Made by a program: the position numbers and the translations under genes. Under the pieces are notes generated by a model, which worked only from the letters and a program-made list of their open reading frames with translations, was not told where the DNA came from and searched no databases. Shown here piece by piece: positions 11,838 through 22,700 of a stretch of DNA of 54,370 bases. Positions within the stretch are counted from its first letter, which is position 1; each line of letters begins with the position of its first letter. The stretch comes from Gammaproteobacteria bacterium (GTDB lineage: Bacteria > Pseudomonadota > Gammaproteobacteria > Steroidobacterales > Steroidobacteraceae): positions 1 to 54,370 of the forward strand of contig JABCZO010000005.1 of NCBI GenBank assembly GCA_013289615.1. Reading direction: 5' to 3'.

Positions 11838-14453
11838 TCACTGACGCGGGTTCTTGCCGGGCCTGCGCCTGGCGCCGCGCGTTGGCACCGCCTCGAGCGG
11901 ATTGTCCGGCCAATGGTGCTTGGGGTAGCGGCCGCGCATGTCCTTGCGCACTTCGAGATAGCTGCTGCGCCAGAAACCGGCCAGATCGCGCGTGATCTGC
12001 ACCGGACGCTGGGCCGGCGACAGCAGCTTGAACGTCACCGGGATCGCGCCGTCGGCGATGCGCGGGGTTTCCATAAGCCCGAAGACTTCCTGCAGCCGAA
12101 CCGAGATGCACGGCGCGCTGGCGTCGACATAGTCGATACGGATGTGCGAGCCGCTCGGCACCACCAGCTCGCGCGGCGCGAGCGTCTCCAGTGCGCGCTG
12201 CTGCGCGGCGCTCAGGCGGCCACGCAAGGCTTCCGCCAGCGGTATGTGCGCCAGATGTTCGCGGCGCGTGATGCCGGCAAGGTAAGGTGCCAGCCACTGC
12301 GCAAGGCTCGCCATCAGCGCCGCATCGTCGCTTGCCGGCCAATCGCCGAGGTCGCGCCGTGGCAGCGATCGCAGCAACTCCAGCCGCGCCTGCAGGCCGC
12401 GGGTTTCAGCATTCCACGGCAGGGCCTCGATTCCGCACTGCCTGACGCCCTCGAGCATCGCTGCGACCGCCCGGGCATCGCCGCCCGCCGGTTGCGGCGC
12501 ATCTTCCAGCACCAGCGCATCGAGGCGGCGCAGCCGTCGCGCCAGTACTGCGCCGGAACGCATCTCCCAGCCAAAACGCTCCTCGGTCACGATATGCGCT
12601 TCGAACAACCGTTCGAGCAATGAGCGCGTCAACGGCGCGGCCAGGTCGATCCGCGCCTCGCGTTCGCGGTCGTCGAGCTCCACCGCGACGATGAACTCCT
12701 CGCGCGCCAGAGACACTGTGCCGGCGAACGCGGCGCCGCGACCATTGGAGAGCAGGTAGCGCCCTTTGCTGCCCTCGCGGCGCTGGCCGATGCGATCCGG
12801 ATAGGCCAGCGCCAGCAGCGCCCCGGCCAGTTGCAGAGGCGGCACCGGCTTGCCGCTGGCGCGCTGGGCTCCCGGCAGTGCGCGCACCGCGCCCTCCAGC
12901 GCCTGCGTGCCGCGCTGCACGCGCTCGAGCAGATGGCGATCGCCGCCCTGAGCGCGCAACTCGCCGCGCAGCAGCTCCAGCCGCGAGCGGACATCCGGAT
13001 CGTGCTGCGCGCGCGTGGCGCCCGAGCGCAGCAGATCGCGCTCCGACAGCAACGCCGCCAGTTGCGCTGCCAGCTCGAGCGCGCCCAGGCTGCGTGCGGC
13101 CAGCAGCATATGCGCCAGCCGCGGATGTACCGGCAGACGTGCCATGTCACGGCCCAGAGCGGTCATGCGCCCCTGCGCGTTCAGCGCATCGAGTCGCGCC
13201 AGCAGGTCGCGCGCCTGCTGCAGCGACGCCGCGGGCGGCGCATCGAGCCATTGCAGATGTGCCGCATCGTTGACGCCCCAGCGCGCCAGCTCGAGCGCCA
13301 GTGGCGCCAGGTCCGCTTCCAGTATCTCGGGGGTGGTCGCGGCGGCGAGGCTGGCGTGCGCACCTTCGCCCCACAGCCGGTAGCAGATGCCTGGCGCTAC
13401 GCGACCGGCCCGGCCCGCGCGCTGCTCGCTGGCGGCGCGCGAAATGCGCACCAGCGCCAGCCGGCTCATGCCGGTCGCCGGCTCGAACTGCGAGCGGCGC
13501 ACCAGCCCCGAGTCCACCACTGCCGTGACTCCCGGGATGGTCAGGCTGGTCTCGGCAATATTGGTGGCCAGCACCAGCTTGCGTTCGCCGCTCGCCGCCG
13601 GTGCGAGTACCGCATCCTGGGCCGCCGCACTCATGTCGCCGTACAGCGGCATCAGCTTCACACCGGCCGGCAATCCGACTGCAAGCAGGTGAGTCTCGAG
13701 CCGCCGGATCTCGCCGGCGCCGGGCAGGAAAACCAGCACATCGCCGGCCGACTCGTCCAGCGCACGGCGCACCGCCGAGCCGACCACGCGCTCGAGGGAT
13801 TGCGCGCCGCTAGCCCTGGCGCCGGGCGAATCCGGCGCGCCAGGCAGCAGCGGCAGTGCGCGCCCGAGGTATCGCAGTTCCACCGGAAATGCCCGTCCCG
13901 GCACCGACACTACCTCGGCATCGCCCAACAGCGTCGCCACACGCTCGCCATCGAGCGTGGCGGACATGACCAGCACGCGATAGGAGGCGCCCAACTCGCG
14001 CCTGGCATCCAGTGCCAGCGCCAGGCCGAGGTCGGCCGCGAGGCTGCGCTCGTGGTATTCATCAAATATCAGGCAGGCGACCTGCTCGAGCGCCGGGTCC
14101 TCCTGCAACAGCCGCGTCAGTACTCCCTCGGTGACCACTTCGATGCGCGTTGCACGCGATACCCGGGTATCGAGGCGCATGCGAAAGCCGACCGTATCAC
14201 CGACGCGCTCGCCGAGCAGCGACGCCATGCGCGCGGCCACCGCGCGCGCCGCGAGGCGGCGCGGCTCGAGCATCAGGATCTTGCGCTGGCCGACGAACGG
14301 CTCCTGCAGCAGCGCCAACGGCACCAGCGTGCTCTTGCCGGCGCCGGTGGGTGCCTGCAGCACGGCGTCGCGATGCCGGCCGAAGGCAGCGCGCAGCGCT
14401 ACTGCGAGCGGATGCTCCCGCCCGGCACCGGCGGCTGCGGCCTCATTTTGCAA
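11838..14453 (-). CDS. hrpB: ATP-dependent helicase HrpB
   Basis: A DEAH-type helicase of 871 residues (family about 810-850). Motif I is QAPTGAGKSTLVP, motif II is DEYH in LIFDEYHERS (many HrpB proteins have DEFH), motif III is MSATLDG, and motif VI is QRAGRAGRV. The HrpB-specific C-terminal region follows, including LSPAQRPVQITRDLAGFW and the basic YPKHHWPDNPLEA ending. Its start codon lies inside the end of mprF (11-bp overlap), so the two are translationally coupled. HrpB is a conserved but poorly understood RNA or DNA helicase in gammaproteobacteria. Confidence 0.95.
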   Translation of the reverse strand: MQNEAAAAGAGREHPLAVALRAAFGRHRDAVLQAPTGAGKSTLVPLALLQEPFVGQRKILMLEPRRLAARAVAARMASLLGERVGDTVGFRMRLDTRVSRATRIEVVTEGVLTRLLQEDPALEQVACLIFDEYHERSLAADLGLALALDARRELGASYRVLVMSATLDGERVATLLGDAEVVSVPGRAFPVELRYLGRALPLLPGAPDSPGARASGAQSLERVVGSAVRRALDESAGDVLVFLPGAGEIRRLETHLLAVGLPAGVKLMPLYGDMSAAAQDAVLAPAASGERKLVLATNIAETSLTIPGVTAVVDSGLVRRSQFEPATGMSRLALVRISRAASEQRAGRAGRVAPGICYRLWGEGAHASLAAATTPEILEADLAPLALELARWGVNDAAHLQWLDAPPAASLQQARDLLARLDALNAQGRMTALGRDMARLPVHPRLAHMLLAARSLGALELAAQLAALLSERDLLRSGATRAQHDPDVRSRLELLRGELRAQGGDRHLLERVQRGTQALEGAVRALPGAQRASGKPVPPLQLAGALLALAYPDRIGQRREGSKGRYLLSNGRGAAFAGTVSLAREEFIVAVELDDREREARIDLAAPLTRSLLERLFEAHIVTEERFGWEMRSGAVLARRLRRLDALVLEDAPQPAGGDARAVAAMLEGVRQCGIEALPWNAETRGLQARLELLRSLPRRDLGDWPASDDAALMASLAQWLAPYLAGITRREHLAHIPLAEALRGRLSAAQQRALETLAPRELVVPSGSHIRIDYVDASAPCISVRLQEVFGLMETPRIADGAIPVTFKLLSPAQRPVQITRDLAGFWRSSYLEVRKDMRGRYPKHHWPDNPLEAVPTRGARRRPGKNPRQ

Positions 14454-17022
14454 ACAGCTCCTTGACGCCGCCGGAGATCAGCAGCGAGATATCGAGCAGC
14501 ACGCGCGGCAGCGCCAACCCCCCGGGTGAGGCGAGGTATTTGGATTCCCAGACCGGATTGAATTTTGCCTTGTATCGTCGCAAGCCATCGAAGTTGTAGA
14601 AATGCTCGCCGTAGCGGAACACGAAATTCCCGACCCGGTGCCAGGCCGGTGCCAGCGGGTGCTGTTCCAGGCCGGCCAGTGGCGCCATGCCGAGGTTGAG
14701 CCAGCGATAACCCTGGGCACGGCCCCACAGCATCAGTTCCACGAACAGAAAATCCATCGCTCCGCGTGGCGCATCCGGACCGAAGCGCATCAGATCGACC
14801 GCGATCTCCTCGCCGGTGCCGGCGATCCACAGGCTGGCAAACGCCACCAGCTCCTCGCCACAGCGCACCACGGCCACAGGAAAGTTCGCAATGTAGTCCT
14901 GCGAGAACGCGCCGACCGAGAAACTCTTCTCCGCCACCGCCTTGTCCTCGAGCCAGGCATCCGACACCGCCTGCAGCTTCGGCAGCACTGCCGGCAGCTG
15001 CTGCGGTTGCAGCACCTCGAAGCTAGCGCCATCGCGTTCGGCGCGTCGGCGCTGAGTGCGCAGCTCAGCGCGCGCACTGCCCTCGAGCGAGAAGTCGGGC
15101 AATGACACGCGCGCCTCCTCACCCAGTTTCATCATTGCCAGGCCCAGATCGACGTACAGCGGCAGGCGCTCGGCGCTGACCTGGTAGAACACGGTCCAGC
15201 CGGCATGATGATCCGATAGTTCGCGAAAGCGCCACACCAGCTCCTCTTGGGCTTCGCGTGCGCCGATCGGATCACCAAGCGCGACCCAGCTGCGACCGTT
15301 GATCTGGTACATCATGAATGCATCGCCGGCATTGCTGAACAGCAGGCGCTTGTCACCGCTCAATACCGCATTGGCCAGCGCCTGCGAGCAGCCGGCAATC
15401 AATCCGCGCGCCCGCTCGAGATCTTCGAGCGACGCGACGCCAGGTTCGGGACGCGCCGGACGCAGCAGGTTCATCGCCAGGAACGCCGCCGCCAGCAGCA
15501 CTACCACCAGTGAAGCGCGCAGCATGCGCGGCGCGTCGGCTTCGAAGGCAAAGGTCCACCACAGCGAGTGCGAGTAGTCGACGTGCCGGTTGGCGAAGAA
15601 GCCGATCCACACCGCGGTCGAGATCACGATGGCGAGGCTCACGATCCAGGCGGGCGTGAAGCGCTGCGCCAGGATCTGCGCCGGCCGGTAGAATGCGCGC
15701 CGGCCGAGCCACAGCACCAGCAGCACCAGCCCGAGCACCAGCGCCTGCTCGATCTCCAGGCCGCGAAGCAATGAAGTGAGCATGCCGGCCGCCAGCAGCC
15801 AGACCGTGAGCTGGTAGGCCGCGGCCAGGCGCCGGAACAGCGCCCGCGCCAGAACCAGAAGTGCCAGGCCGATCACGCTGCCGGCCAGATGCGACAGCTC
15901 CAGCACCACCAGCGGCAGGATGTCACGCAGTACCGACAGGCGCTGATCGATCGTTGGCGTTGCACCCGACACCAGCAGCAGAAAGCCCGCCAGGAACACC
16001 AGCGCGCCGCTGACCTGCGGCACGATCGGCGCGATATAGGCTGCCGCCAGCTGCTCGATTCGCGCCAGCACCGGGCGCTGCGTGCGCAGTTCCTGGCCGC
16101 CGAACAGCAGCGCTGCCACCAGCAGCGGCAATACGTAATAAATCGCCCTCCATGCCAGCAGTGAACCCAGCAGCTGGTCGGCCGGCACCCCCGGCAGCGC
16201 CAGCACGATCAGCGATTCGAACACGCCGAGGCCGCCGGGGATGTGGCTGATGACGCCGGCGACCACCGCGGTCGAATAGGCGCCGGCAAAGGCCAGCAGT
16301 TCGACGCTGTGACCGGCCGGCAGCAGCACCCACAGCACCAGTGCCGACAGCCCCAGATCGACGATCGCCAGCACGATCTGCGGCAGTGCCACCGACGGCG
16401 ACGGCGCACGCAGCGCCCAGCCGCGCAGCTCGATCTCCCGCGGACCGGCCAGCGACCACAGCGCATAGGCTGCGATCATCGCCAGCAGCAGCACGCCCAG
16501 CGCCTGCACGATGTGATGGTTCATGTGCGGCGGATTCATGCCCGGGTGAGGTGCGAACACGAACGACACGCCCGCGAGGGCGCCCAGTCCGATGGCCGTG
16601 GTCACGGCGCAGAAACCCGCGATCGTCGCCACGTCCGCGGCGCTCAGGCCGGCCGAGGCGTACAGCCGGTAGCGCACCGCGCCGCCGGTGAATGCCGCGA
16701 TGCCAAAGTTATGACCGAAGGAGTAGGCGATGAACGCGGTAAATACCGTCCTGCCATACGCCATCGGTTTGCCGAGATAGCGCAGCGCCAGTACGTCGTA
16801 GAAGCCCAGCAGCCAGTAGCTGGCAGCGGTGCATAAGGTCGCGGCGCCGATGGCCGATGCGGGAATGGCCCGCAGGTGCGCCAGCACGTTCGACAGGCGG
16901 AACTGAGCGAGCTCGCGATGCAGCGCGAAGCCTACGCCGGCAAACACCAGCAACGACAGCCCCGGCATCAGCCAGCGCCGCCACAGTTCCGGGAAATCCC
17001 CTCCAGCTCGCGCCTTGTCCAT
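14443..17022 (-). CDS. mprF: Bifunctional aminoacyl-phosphatidylglycerol synthase/flippase MprF
   Basis: 859 residues. The N-terminal half is a polytopic flippase domain (UPF0104-like; hydrophobic helices from about residue 15 to 500, with [17 protein letters not shown] and [12 protein letters not shown] as landmarks). The C-terminal part is the DUF2156 synthase domain (about 540-850), with [24 protein letters not shown] and the terminal [20 protein letters not shown]. MprF attaches lysine or alanine from aminoacyl-tRNA to phosphatidylglycerol and flips the product outward, lowering surface charge and sensitivity to cationic peptides. Which amino acid is used cannot be told. It follows the DUF423 gene by 11 bp and overlaps hrpB. 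Confidence 0.95.
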   Translation of the reverse strand: MDKARAGGDFPELWRRWLMPGLSLLVFAGVGFALHRELAQFRLSNVLAHLRAIPASAIGAATLCTAASYWLLGFYDVLALRYLGKPMAYGRTVFTAFIAYSFGHNFGIAAFTGGAVRYRLYASAGLSAADVATIAGFCAVTTAIGLGALAGVSFVFAPHPGMNPPHMNHHIVQALGVLLLAMIAAYALWSLAGPREIELRGWALRAPSPSVALPQIVLAIVDLGLSALVLWVLLPAGHSVELLAFAGAYSTAVVAGVISHIPGGLGVFESLIVLALPGVPADQLLGSLLAWRAIYYVLPLLVAALLFGGQELRTQRPVLARIEQLAAAYIAPIVPQVSGALVFLAGFLLLVSGATPTIDQRLSVLRDILPLVVLELSHLAGSVIGLALLVLARALFRRLAAAYQLTVWLLAAGMLTSLLRGLEIEQALVLGLVLLVLWLGRRAFYRPAQILAQRFTPAWIVSLAIVISTAVWIGFFANRHVDYSHSLWWTFAFEADAPRMLRASLVVVLLAAAFLAMNLLRPARPEPGVASLEDLERARGLIAGCSQALANAVLSGDKRLLFSNAGDAFMMYQINGRSWVALGDPIGAREAQEELVWRFRELSDHHAGWTVFYQVSAERLPLYVDLGLAMMKLGEEARVSLPDFSLEGSARAELRTQRRRAERDGASFEVLQPQQLPAVLPKLQAVSDAWLEDKAVAEKSFSVGAFSQDYIANFPVAVVRCGEELVAFASLWIAGTGEEIAVDLMRFGPDAPRGAMDFLFVELMLWGRAQGYRWLNLGMAPLAGLEQHPLAPAWHRVGNFVFRYGEHFYNFDGLRRYKAKFNPVWESKYLASPGGLALPRVLLDISLLISGGVKELFAK

Positions 17023-17033
17023 CGCGTTGACTG

Positions 17034-17432
17034 CTACGCGTTACCGTCGGCGGCCGCACGCCCACCGAGCCCGATCGCCGCCGTACACCAGGCGGCAATG
17101 AGCGCCAATCCGCCGACCGGCGTCAGCGCCCCGATCAGGCGCGGCGCTCCGGCGAGCAGCAGGTACAGCGAGCCGCAGAACAGCAGCACGCCGGCGAACA
17201 ACAGCCAGCAGGCCATGCGCAGCGCGCGCCGCGGCAGCCGATCGAGCAGCACACCGAGCGCCATCAGCCCCAGCGCGTGGAAGAATTGATAGTGCACCGC
17301 CGTCTGCAGCACATCGTATCGATCCGTGCTCAGGCTGCCTTTAAGCGCGTGAGCGCCCGCGGCGCCGATGAGGGTTGCCAGCGCGAGCAGCACTGCCGCG
17401 AGCTGACAGAAGCGCCTCGCCTCAGCCTGCAT
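17034..17432 (-). CDS. DUF423 family small membrane protein
   Basis: 132 residues with four predicted membrane helices (LAAVLLALATLIGAAGAHAL, HALGLMALGVLL, LLFAGVLLFCGSLYLL and the C-terminal VGGLALIAAW). The opening GAAGAHALKG and the FHALGLMALG segment are characteristic of the DUF423/YgdD family. The molecular role is unknown. It lies three bases after the ygiQ stop and 11 bp before mprF, so it is almost certainly co-transcribed with both. Confidence 0.9.
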   Translation of the reverse strand: MQAEARRFCQLAAVLLALATLIGAAGAHALKGSLSTDRYDVLQTAVHYQFFHALGLMALGVLLDRLPRRALRMACWLLFAGVLLFCGSLYLLLAGAPRLIGALTPVGGLALIAAWCTAAIGLGGRAAADGNA

Positions 17433-17435
17433 CGT

Positions 17436-19631
17436 TCAGTGTCGATCGCGCTGCGGCTTGCGCGCCGGCAGCCGTGTCGGTACGCGCGGCAGCCCGGTGT
17501 GCTGGGTACGGATCGGCAGTGCGGGCCTGGTGGCAGTGGACCTCACACCCCCGCCCTTCGCGTGCGCTGCGGCCGCGGGCGGCTGGTACGAAGGTACCAG
17601 CTGCAGCCGGGAGCTGCCGATCAGATCGGCACGCCCCATGCGCCGCAACGCCTCGCGCAGCAGCGGCCAGTTGTTCGGGTCGTGGTAGCGCAGGAAGGCC
17701 TTGTGCAGTCGCCGCACCCGCAGGCCCCTGGGGATGATGACGGTCTCGCTGTCGCGCGATATGCGCTTCAGCGGGTTCCTGCCGCTGTGGTACATCGCGG
17801 TCGCAGTCGCCATCGGCGATGGCAGGAATGCCTGCACCTGATCGGCACGAAAGCCATTGCGCTTGAGCCACAGTGCCAGCTCGAGCATGTCCTCATCGGT
17901 CGTGCCCGGATGCGCGGCGATGAAATACGGAATCAGGTACTGCTCCTTACCTGCCTGCTTCGAATAGCGCTCGAACAGCTGCTTGAATTTGTTGTAGGAC
18001 CCCACTCCCGGCTTCATCATCTTCGACAGCGGTCCGTCGCGCACATGCTCGGGGGCTATCTTCAGGTAACCGCCGACATGATGCTGGGTGAGTTCGCGCA
18101 CGTACTCGGGCGATTCGATCGCAAGATCGTAGCGTACTCCCGACGCTATCAGGATTTTCCTGATACCGGGCAGCGCGCGCGCTTTGCGGTACAGCTCGAT
18201 CAGCGGCGCGTGGTCGGTGTTGAGATTCGGGCAGATCCCCGGATAGACACAGGATGGCCGGCGGCAGGCGCTTTCGATCTCGCGGCTCTTGCATGCCAGC
18301 CGGTACATGTTCGCGGTCGGGCCGCCGAGGTCGGAGATTACGCCGGTAAATCCCGGCACGTGATCACGGATGTTTTCGATCTCGCGCAGCACCGAGCGTT
18401 GCGAGCGGCTCTGGATGATGCGGCCCTCGTGCTCGGTGATCGAGCAGAACGTGCACCCGCCAAAGCAGCCACGCTGGATGGCGACCGAAAAGCGAATCAT
18501 CTTGTAGGCGGGAATGTTGGCGTCACCGTAGAACGGATGCGGCCGGCGCGCAAACGGCAGGTCGTAGATCCAGTCCATCTCCTCGGTGGTCAGCGGAATC
18601 GGTGGCGGATTGAGCCACACGTCCTGGGTAGCGTGCCGCTGCACGAGCGCACGCGCATTTCCCGGGTTGGACTCCATGTGCAGAATGCGCGAGGCATGCG
18701 CATACAGCACCGGATCGCTCGCGACCTGCTCGTAGGACGGCATGCGGATCACGCTGCGTTGGCGATCGGCGTTTGGCACGCGGCGCAGGAAGCGCACCAC
18801 CTGCGCGCCAGCGCTGGCCGGCGCCGCTGCCGCCGGCGCCGACTGGCTCTGATTCGAGCTGCTCGCATACGGATCGAGCGGTGGCGAGAGCGGTCCGGGC
18901 GCATCCAGGTGAGTCGAATCGATCTCGATCCACTGCTCGGCGCCACTGTCGCGCACGAATGAGGTCCCGCGGATATCACGCAGCTGTTCGATGCGCTCGC
19001 CGGCAGCCAGCCGCCGCGCGATCTCGATGATCTGGCGCTCGCCGTTGCCGTACACCAGCAGATCGGCCTTGGCATCGAGCAGGATCGAGCGGCGCACTTT
19101 CTCCGACCAATAATCGAAATGCGCGATGCGGCGCAACGATGCCTCGATGCCACCGATGACAATCGGCACCTCGCGATAGGCCTCGCGCGCGCGCTGCGCG
19201 TACACGATCACCGAGCGATCCGGCCGCTTGCCGCCGATGCCGCCGGGCGTATACGCATCGTCGCTGCGCACCCGCCTATCGGCGGTGTAGCGGTTGACCA
19301 GCGAGTCCATGTTGCCGGCGGTGACGCCGAAGAACAGCCGAGGTGCGCCGAGCGCGCGGAAGGCGTCGGCGCTGTGCCAGTCGGGCTGCGCGATCAGACC
19401 GACGCGCAGCCCCTGCGCCTCGAGCACGCGACCGACGATCGCCATGCCGAAACTCGGGTGATCGACATAGGCGTCACCGGTCACTACGATGACGTCGCAC
19501 TGCTCCCAGCCGAGCGCCTGCATTTCCGCCCGCGACATCGGCAGGAATGGCGCCGCTTGAGGTGCGCGCAGCGAAGCCGCGCCCGGCGATGAAACCGGAC
19601 CAGCGGGGCGTAGATCGGGGGCGGCAAGCAT
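17436..19631 (-). CDS. YgiQ-family radical SAM protein
   Basis: 731 residues. The radical SAM cluster motif is C389-x3-C393-x2-C396 in [18 protein letters not shown]. The family hallmark [10 protein letters not shown] is followed by [20 protein letters not shown]. The upstream ATG at 19631 is favoured because APFLPMSR is conserved in relatives; an internal ATG at 19535 would cut this off. An Arg-rich low-complexity tail closes the protein. YgiQ proteins are widespread with no settled reaction. The gene heads the ygiQ-DUF423-mprF-hrpB array and is divergent from the double uvrA. A perfect TATAAT lies only eight bases before its start codon, suggesting a leaderless or near-leaderless message. 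Confidence 0.92.
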   Translation of the reverse strand: MLAAPDLRPAGPVSSPGAASLRAPQAAPFLPMSRAEMQALGWEQCDVIVVTGDAYVDHPSFGMAIVGRVLEAQGLRVGLIAQPDWHSADAFRALGAPRLFFGVTAGNMDSLVNRYTADRRVRSDDAYTPGGIGGKRPDRSVIVYAQRAREAYREVPIVIGGIEASLRRIAHFDYWSEKVRRSILLDAKADLLVYGNGERQIIEIARRLAAGERIEQLRDIRGTSFVRDSGAEQWIEIDSTHLDAPGPLSPPLDPYASSSNQSQSAPAAAAPASAGAQVVRFLRRVPNADRQRSVIRMPSYEQVASDPVLYAHASRILHMESNPGNARALVQRHATQDVWLNPPPIPLTTEEMDWIYDLPFARRPHPFYGDANIPAYKMIRFSVAIQRGCFGGCTFCSITEHEGRIIQSRSQRSVLREIENIRDHVPGFTGVISDLGGPTANMYRLACKSREIESACRRPSCVYPGICPNLNTDHAPLIELYRKARALPGIRKILIASGVRYDLAIESPEYVRELTQHHVGGYLKIAPEHVRDGPLSKMMKPGVGSYNKFKQLFERYSKQAGKEQYLIPYFIAAHPGTTDEDMLELALWLKRNGFRADQVQAFLPSPMATATAMYHSGRNPLKRISRDSETVIIPRGLRVRRLHKAFLRYHDPNNWPLLREALRRMGRADLIGSSRLQLVPSYQPPAAAAHAKGGGVRSTATRPALPIRTQHTGLPRVPTRLPARKPQRDRH

Positions 19632-19639
19632 AGCCGATC

Positions 19640-19706
19640 ATTATAGACCGGCGCGGCGGCAATGCCGCGCGAGGCGGCCTTGAAATCGGCGCCGCCATGG
19701 TAAAAT
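19640..19706. promoter_or_regulatory. Divergent promoters between ygiQ and the double uvrA, both very close to the start codons
   Basis: Minus strand: TATAAT at 19645-19640, eight bases before the ygiQ ATG; no good -35 is visible. Plus strand: TTGAAA at 19680-19685 and TAAAAT at 19701-19706, nine bases before the uvrA ATG, with a short 15-bp spacer. If used, both transcripts would begin within a few bases of the start codon. No CTGT-N8-ACAG LexA box is present here. Confidence 0.45.
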
Positions 19707-19715
19707 TGCCGCATC

Positions 19716-22700
19716 ATGAGCCGAAATGCGCATGACGCGATCGTCGTGCGCGGCGCGCGTCAGAATAACCTCCGTAATCTCGATCTCGACCTGCCCCTGA
19801 ACCAGCTGATCGTGGTCACGGGGGTTTCAGGCTCGGGCAAGTCGTCGTTGGTATTCGACACCCTGTATGCCGAAGGTCAGCGGCGTTATGTCGAGACCTT
19901 TTCTCCATACGCGCGCCAGTTCCTCGACCGCATGGACAAGCCGCAGGTGGACCGCATCGAGCGCATTCCGCCGGCCATAGCGATCGATCAGGTCAATCCG
20001 GTGCGCACCTCGCGCTCCACCGTCGGGACCATGACCGAGATCAATGATCATCTGAAGCTGCTGTATGCGCGCGCCGCGCGGCTGCACTGTCGCCGCTGTG
20101 GCCGGCGGGTGCGGCGCGACAGTGCACAGAGCATCGCCGATGCGCTGCCTGCGGCGCTCGCGGGCTTCGAACATCCGCTGCTGCTTGTGTGTTTCCCGGT
20201 GCCGCTGCCGGCCAGGATGAAGCTCGCCGAGCTGCGAGCCGAACTCGAGAAGCTCGGCTACGTGCGCATTCACGAGCAGCAGCCGCGGCTGCTGACCGTG
20301 ATTCAGGATCGCCTGCGCCTCGACGCGCACGACTGCAGCCGGCTGGTCGAGGCGCTCGAGAGCGCGCTACGCTCCGGTCATGGCCGCGCCAGCGTGCACG
20401 CGCTCGATGCGGCCGGCCAGGAGCGCGGCGTGCTGCGTTACTCCAGCGACCTGCACTGCGCCGATTGCGATCTGCAGTACCAGGACGCGACCCAGGGCCT
20501 GTTTTCGTTCAATTCGCCGCTCGGTGCCTGCGACACCTGTCGTGGCTTCGGCCGCGTGATCGGTATCGATTACGGGCTGGTCATTCCCGACGACGGCAAA
20601 TCGCTGGCCGCGGGCGCGGTGCGCCCGTGGCAGACGCCGTCCTATAAGGAGTGTCAGGACGACCTGCTGCGGTTTGCGAAGAAGCGCGGCATCGCCACCA
20701 CGGTCGCGTGGCGAGAGCTGTCGGAACACGATCGCCGCTGGGTGATCGACGGTGAAGGTCCATGGCAGAAGAAAGTCTGGTACGGCGCGCGCCGCTTCTT
20801 CGACTGGCTCGAGACCAAAGCCTACAAGATGCATGTTCGCGTGCTGCTGTCACGATACCGCAGCTACACGCTGTGCCCCGCCTGCCAGGGCGCGCGCCTG
20901 AAACCTGATGCGCTGCTGTGGCGCCTGGGCACGCACATGCACGCGCCCATGGCTGACCGCGTCGCCGACAACGGCGAGAGGCCCGACGCTGCCGAACCGC
21001 CGGGCCTGGCGATCCATCAGGTCACGCAGCTCTCGATCGAACGCTGTCGCGAGTACTTCGAACGATTGACCCTGCCCAGGCCGCTCGATCAGGCCGCGGA
21101 CCTGCTGCTCGGCGAGCTGCGCACGCGCCTGAAGTTCCTGTGCGATGTCGGCCTGGGCTACCTGACGCTCGATCGCCAGTCGCGTACGCTCTCCGGCGGA
21201 GAAGTCCAGCGCATCAACCTCACCACCGCGCTCGGGACTTCGTTGGTCAATACGCTGTTCGTGCTGGATGAACCGTCGATCGGCCTGCACCCGCGTGACA
21301 TGCGGCGTGTCATCAACGTAATGAAGCGGCTGCGCGATGCCGGCAACACGCTGCTGGTGGTCGAGCACGACCCGCAGATCATGATCGAGGCCGATCGCAT
21401 CGTCGATCTGGGCCCGGGTGCCGGCGAGCACGGTGGCCGCATCGTGTGCTACGGCACGCCTGCCGAGGTCATGGCGCATCCGCAATCGGCCACCGGTGCC
21501 TGGCTTTCCGGCCGGCGCCGCCTGCCGCCGCTGCGCGCCAGCGATGCCGCCTCCGAGGCGGCCGCGGCATCCGCTGCGATCCGGCTCTACGGAGCCGCCG
21601 AGCACAACCTGCGGCACATCGATGTCGAGTTGCCACTGCATCGATTGATATGCCTGACCGGCGTATCCGGCTCGGGCAAGTCGACGCTGGTACAGGACGT
21701 GCTCTATCCGGCACTGCAAAAGGCCCACGGCAAGCCGACCGAAACGCCTGGTCGCTTCGACCGGCTGGAGGGCGCCGGGCTGATCGAGGCGGCGGTGCTG
21801 ATCGATCAGACGCCAATCGGTCGCACCACGCGTTCCAATCCCGCCAGCTACGTCGGCGCTTTCGATGAAATCCGCGCGCGCTTTGCGGCCGAACCCGAGG
21901 CAAAGCTGCGCAAATACACTGCGGGCACCTTCAGCTTCAATTCCGGCAACGGCCGCTGCCCGACCTGCGGCGGCAACGGCTTCGAGCATGTCGAGATGCA
22001 GTTTCTGTCCGACGTCTACCTGCGCTGCGGCGACTGCAACGGCACTCGGTATCGGGCCGAGACGCTGCAGATCCGCATCCCGGGCGCCGATGGTCGCCGC
22101 AGCAATATCGCCGAGCTGCTGGCCATGACCGCCACCGAGGCACTGGCGTTCTTCGCCGATCGGCCCGCCGTGTGTGCGCGGCTGCAGCCGCTGGTTGATG
22201 TGGGTCTGGATTACGTGCGGCTCGGCCAGCCGGTGCCGACGCTCTCGGGCGGCGAAGCGCAGCGGCTCAAACTCGCCGGACACCTGGCAGCGGCCGCACT
22301 GGAGCGCACCAGGGCGCACAAAGGCGACGATCAGGGCGCGCGCGGCAAACTGCTGATATTCGATGAACCGACCACCGGCCTGCACTTCGAGGACATCGCG
22401 CGGCTGGTGCACGCCTTCGGGCTGCTGCTGAAGGCCGGCCATTCATTGCTGGTGATCGAGCACAATCTCGACGTCATACGCGCCGCCGACTGGGTCATCG
22501 ATCTGGGGCCCGAAGGCGGCGAACGCGGCGGTGAACTGATCGCGGCGGCAACCCCGGCCGACCTCAGGCGCGAGGCGCGCTCGCACACCGGCCGCGCGCT
22601 GGCGCAATACGCCGCCGCCACCAATGCAGCGGCGCTGCAGTTCGCACCGGTAACCACCTATGCCCGAGCCGCCAAGACTTCCGATTCCCCCAGCCTCGCT

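Noticed and set aside
12831..14465. A 544-codon plus-strand frame opposite hrpB
   Set aside because: Low-complexity Arg/Gln/Ala product, no motif and no ribosome-binding site; it is a shadow of hrpB.
19632..19715. LexA box for the double uvrA
   Set aside because: No CTGT-N8-ACAG or close variant is present between ygiQ and uvrA.
20850..22442. A 530-codon minus-strand frame opposite the double uvrA
   Set aside because: No recognisable fold. The plus-strand frame carries the ATPase motifs throughout.
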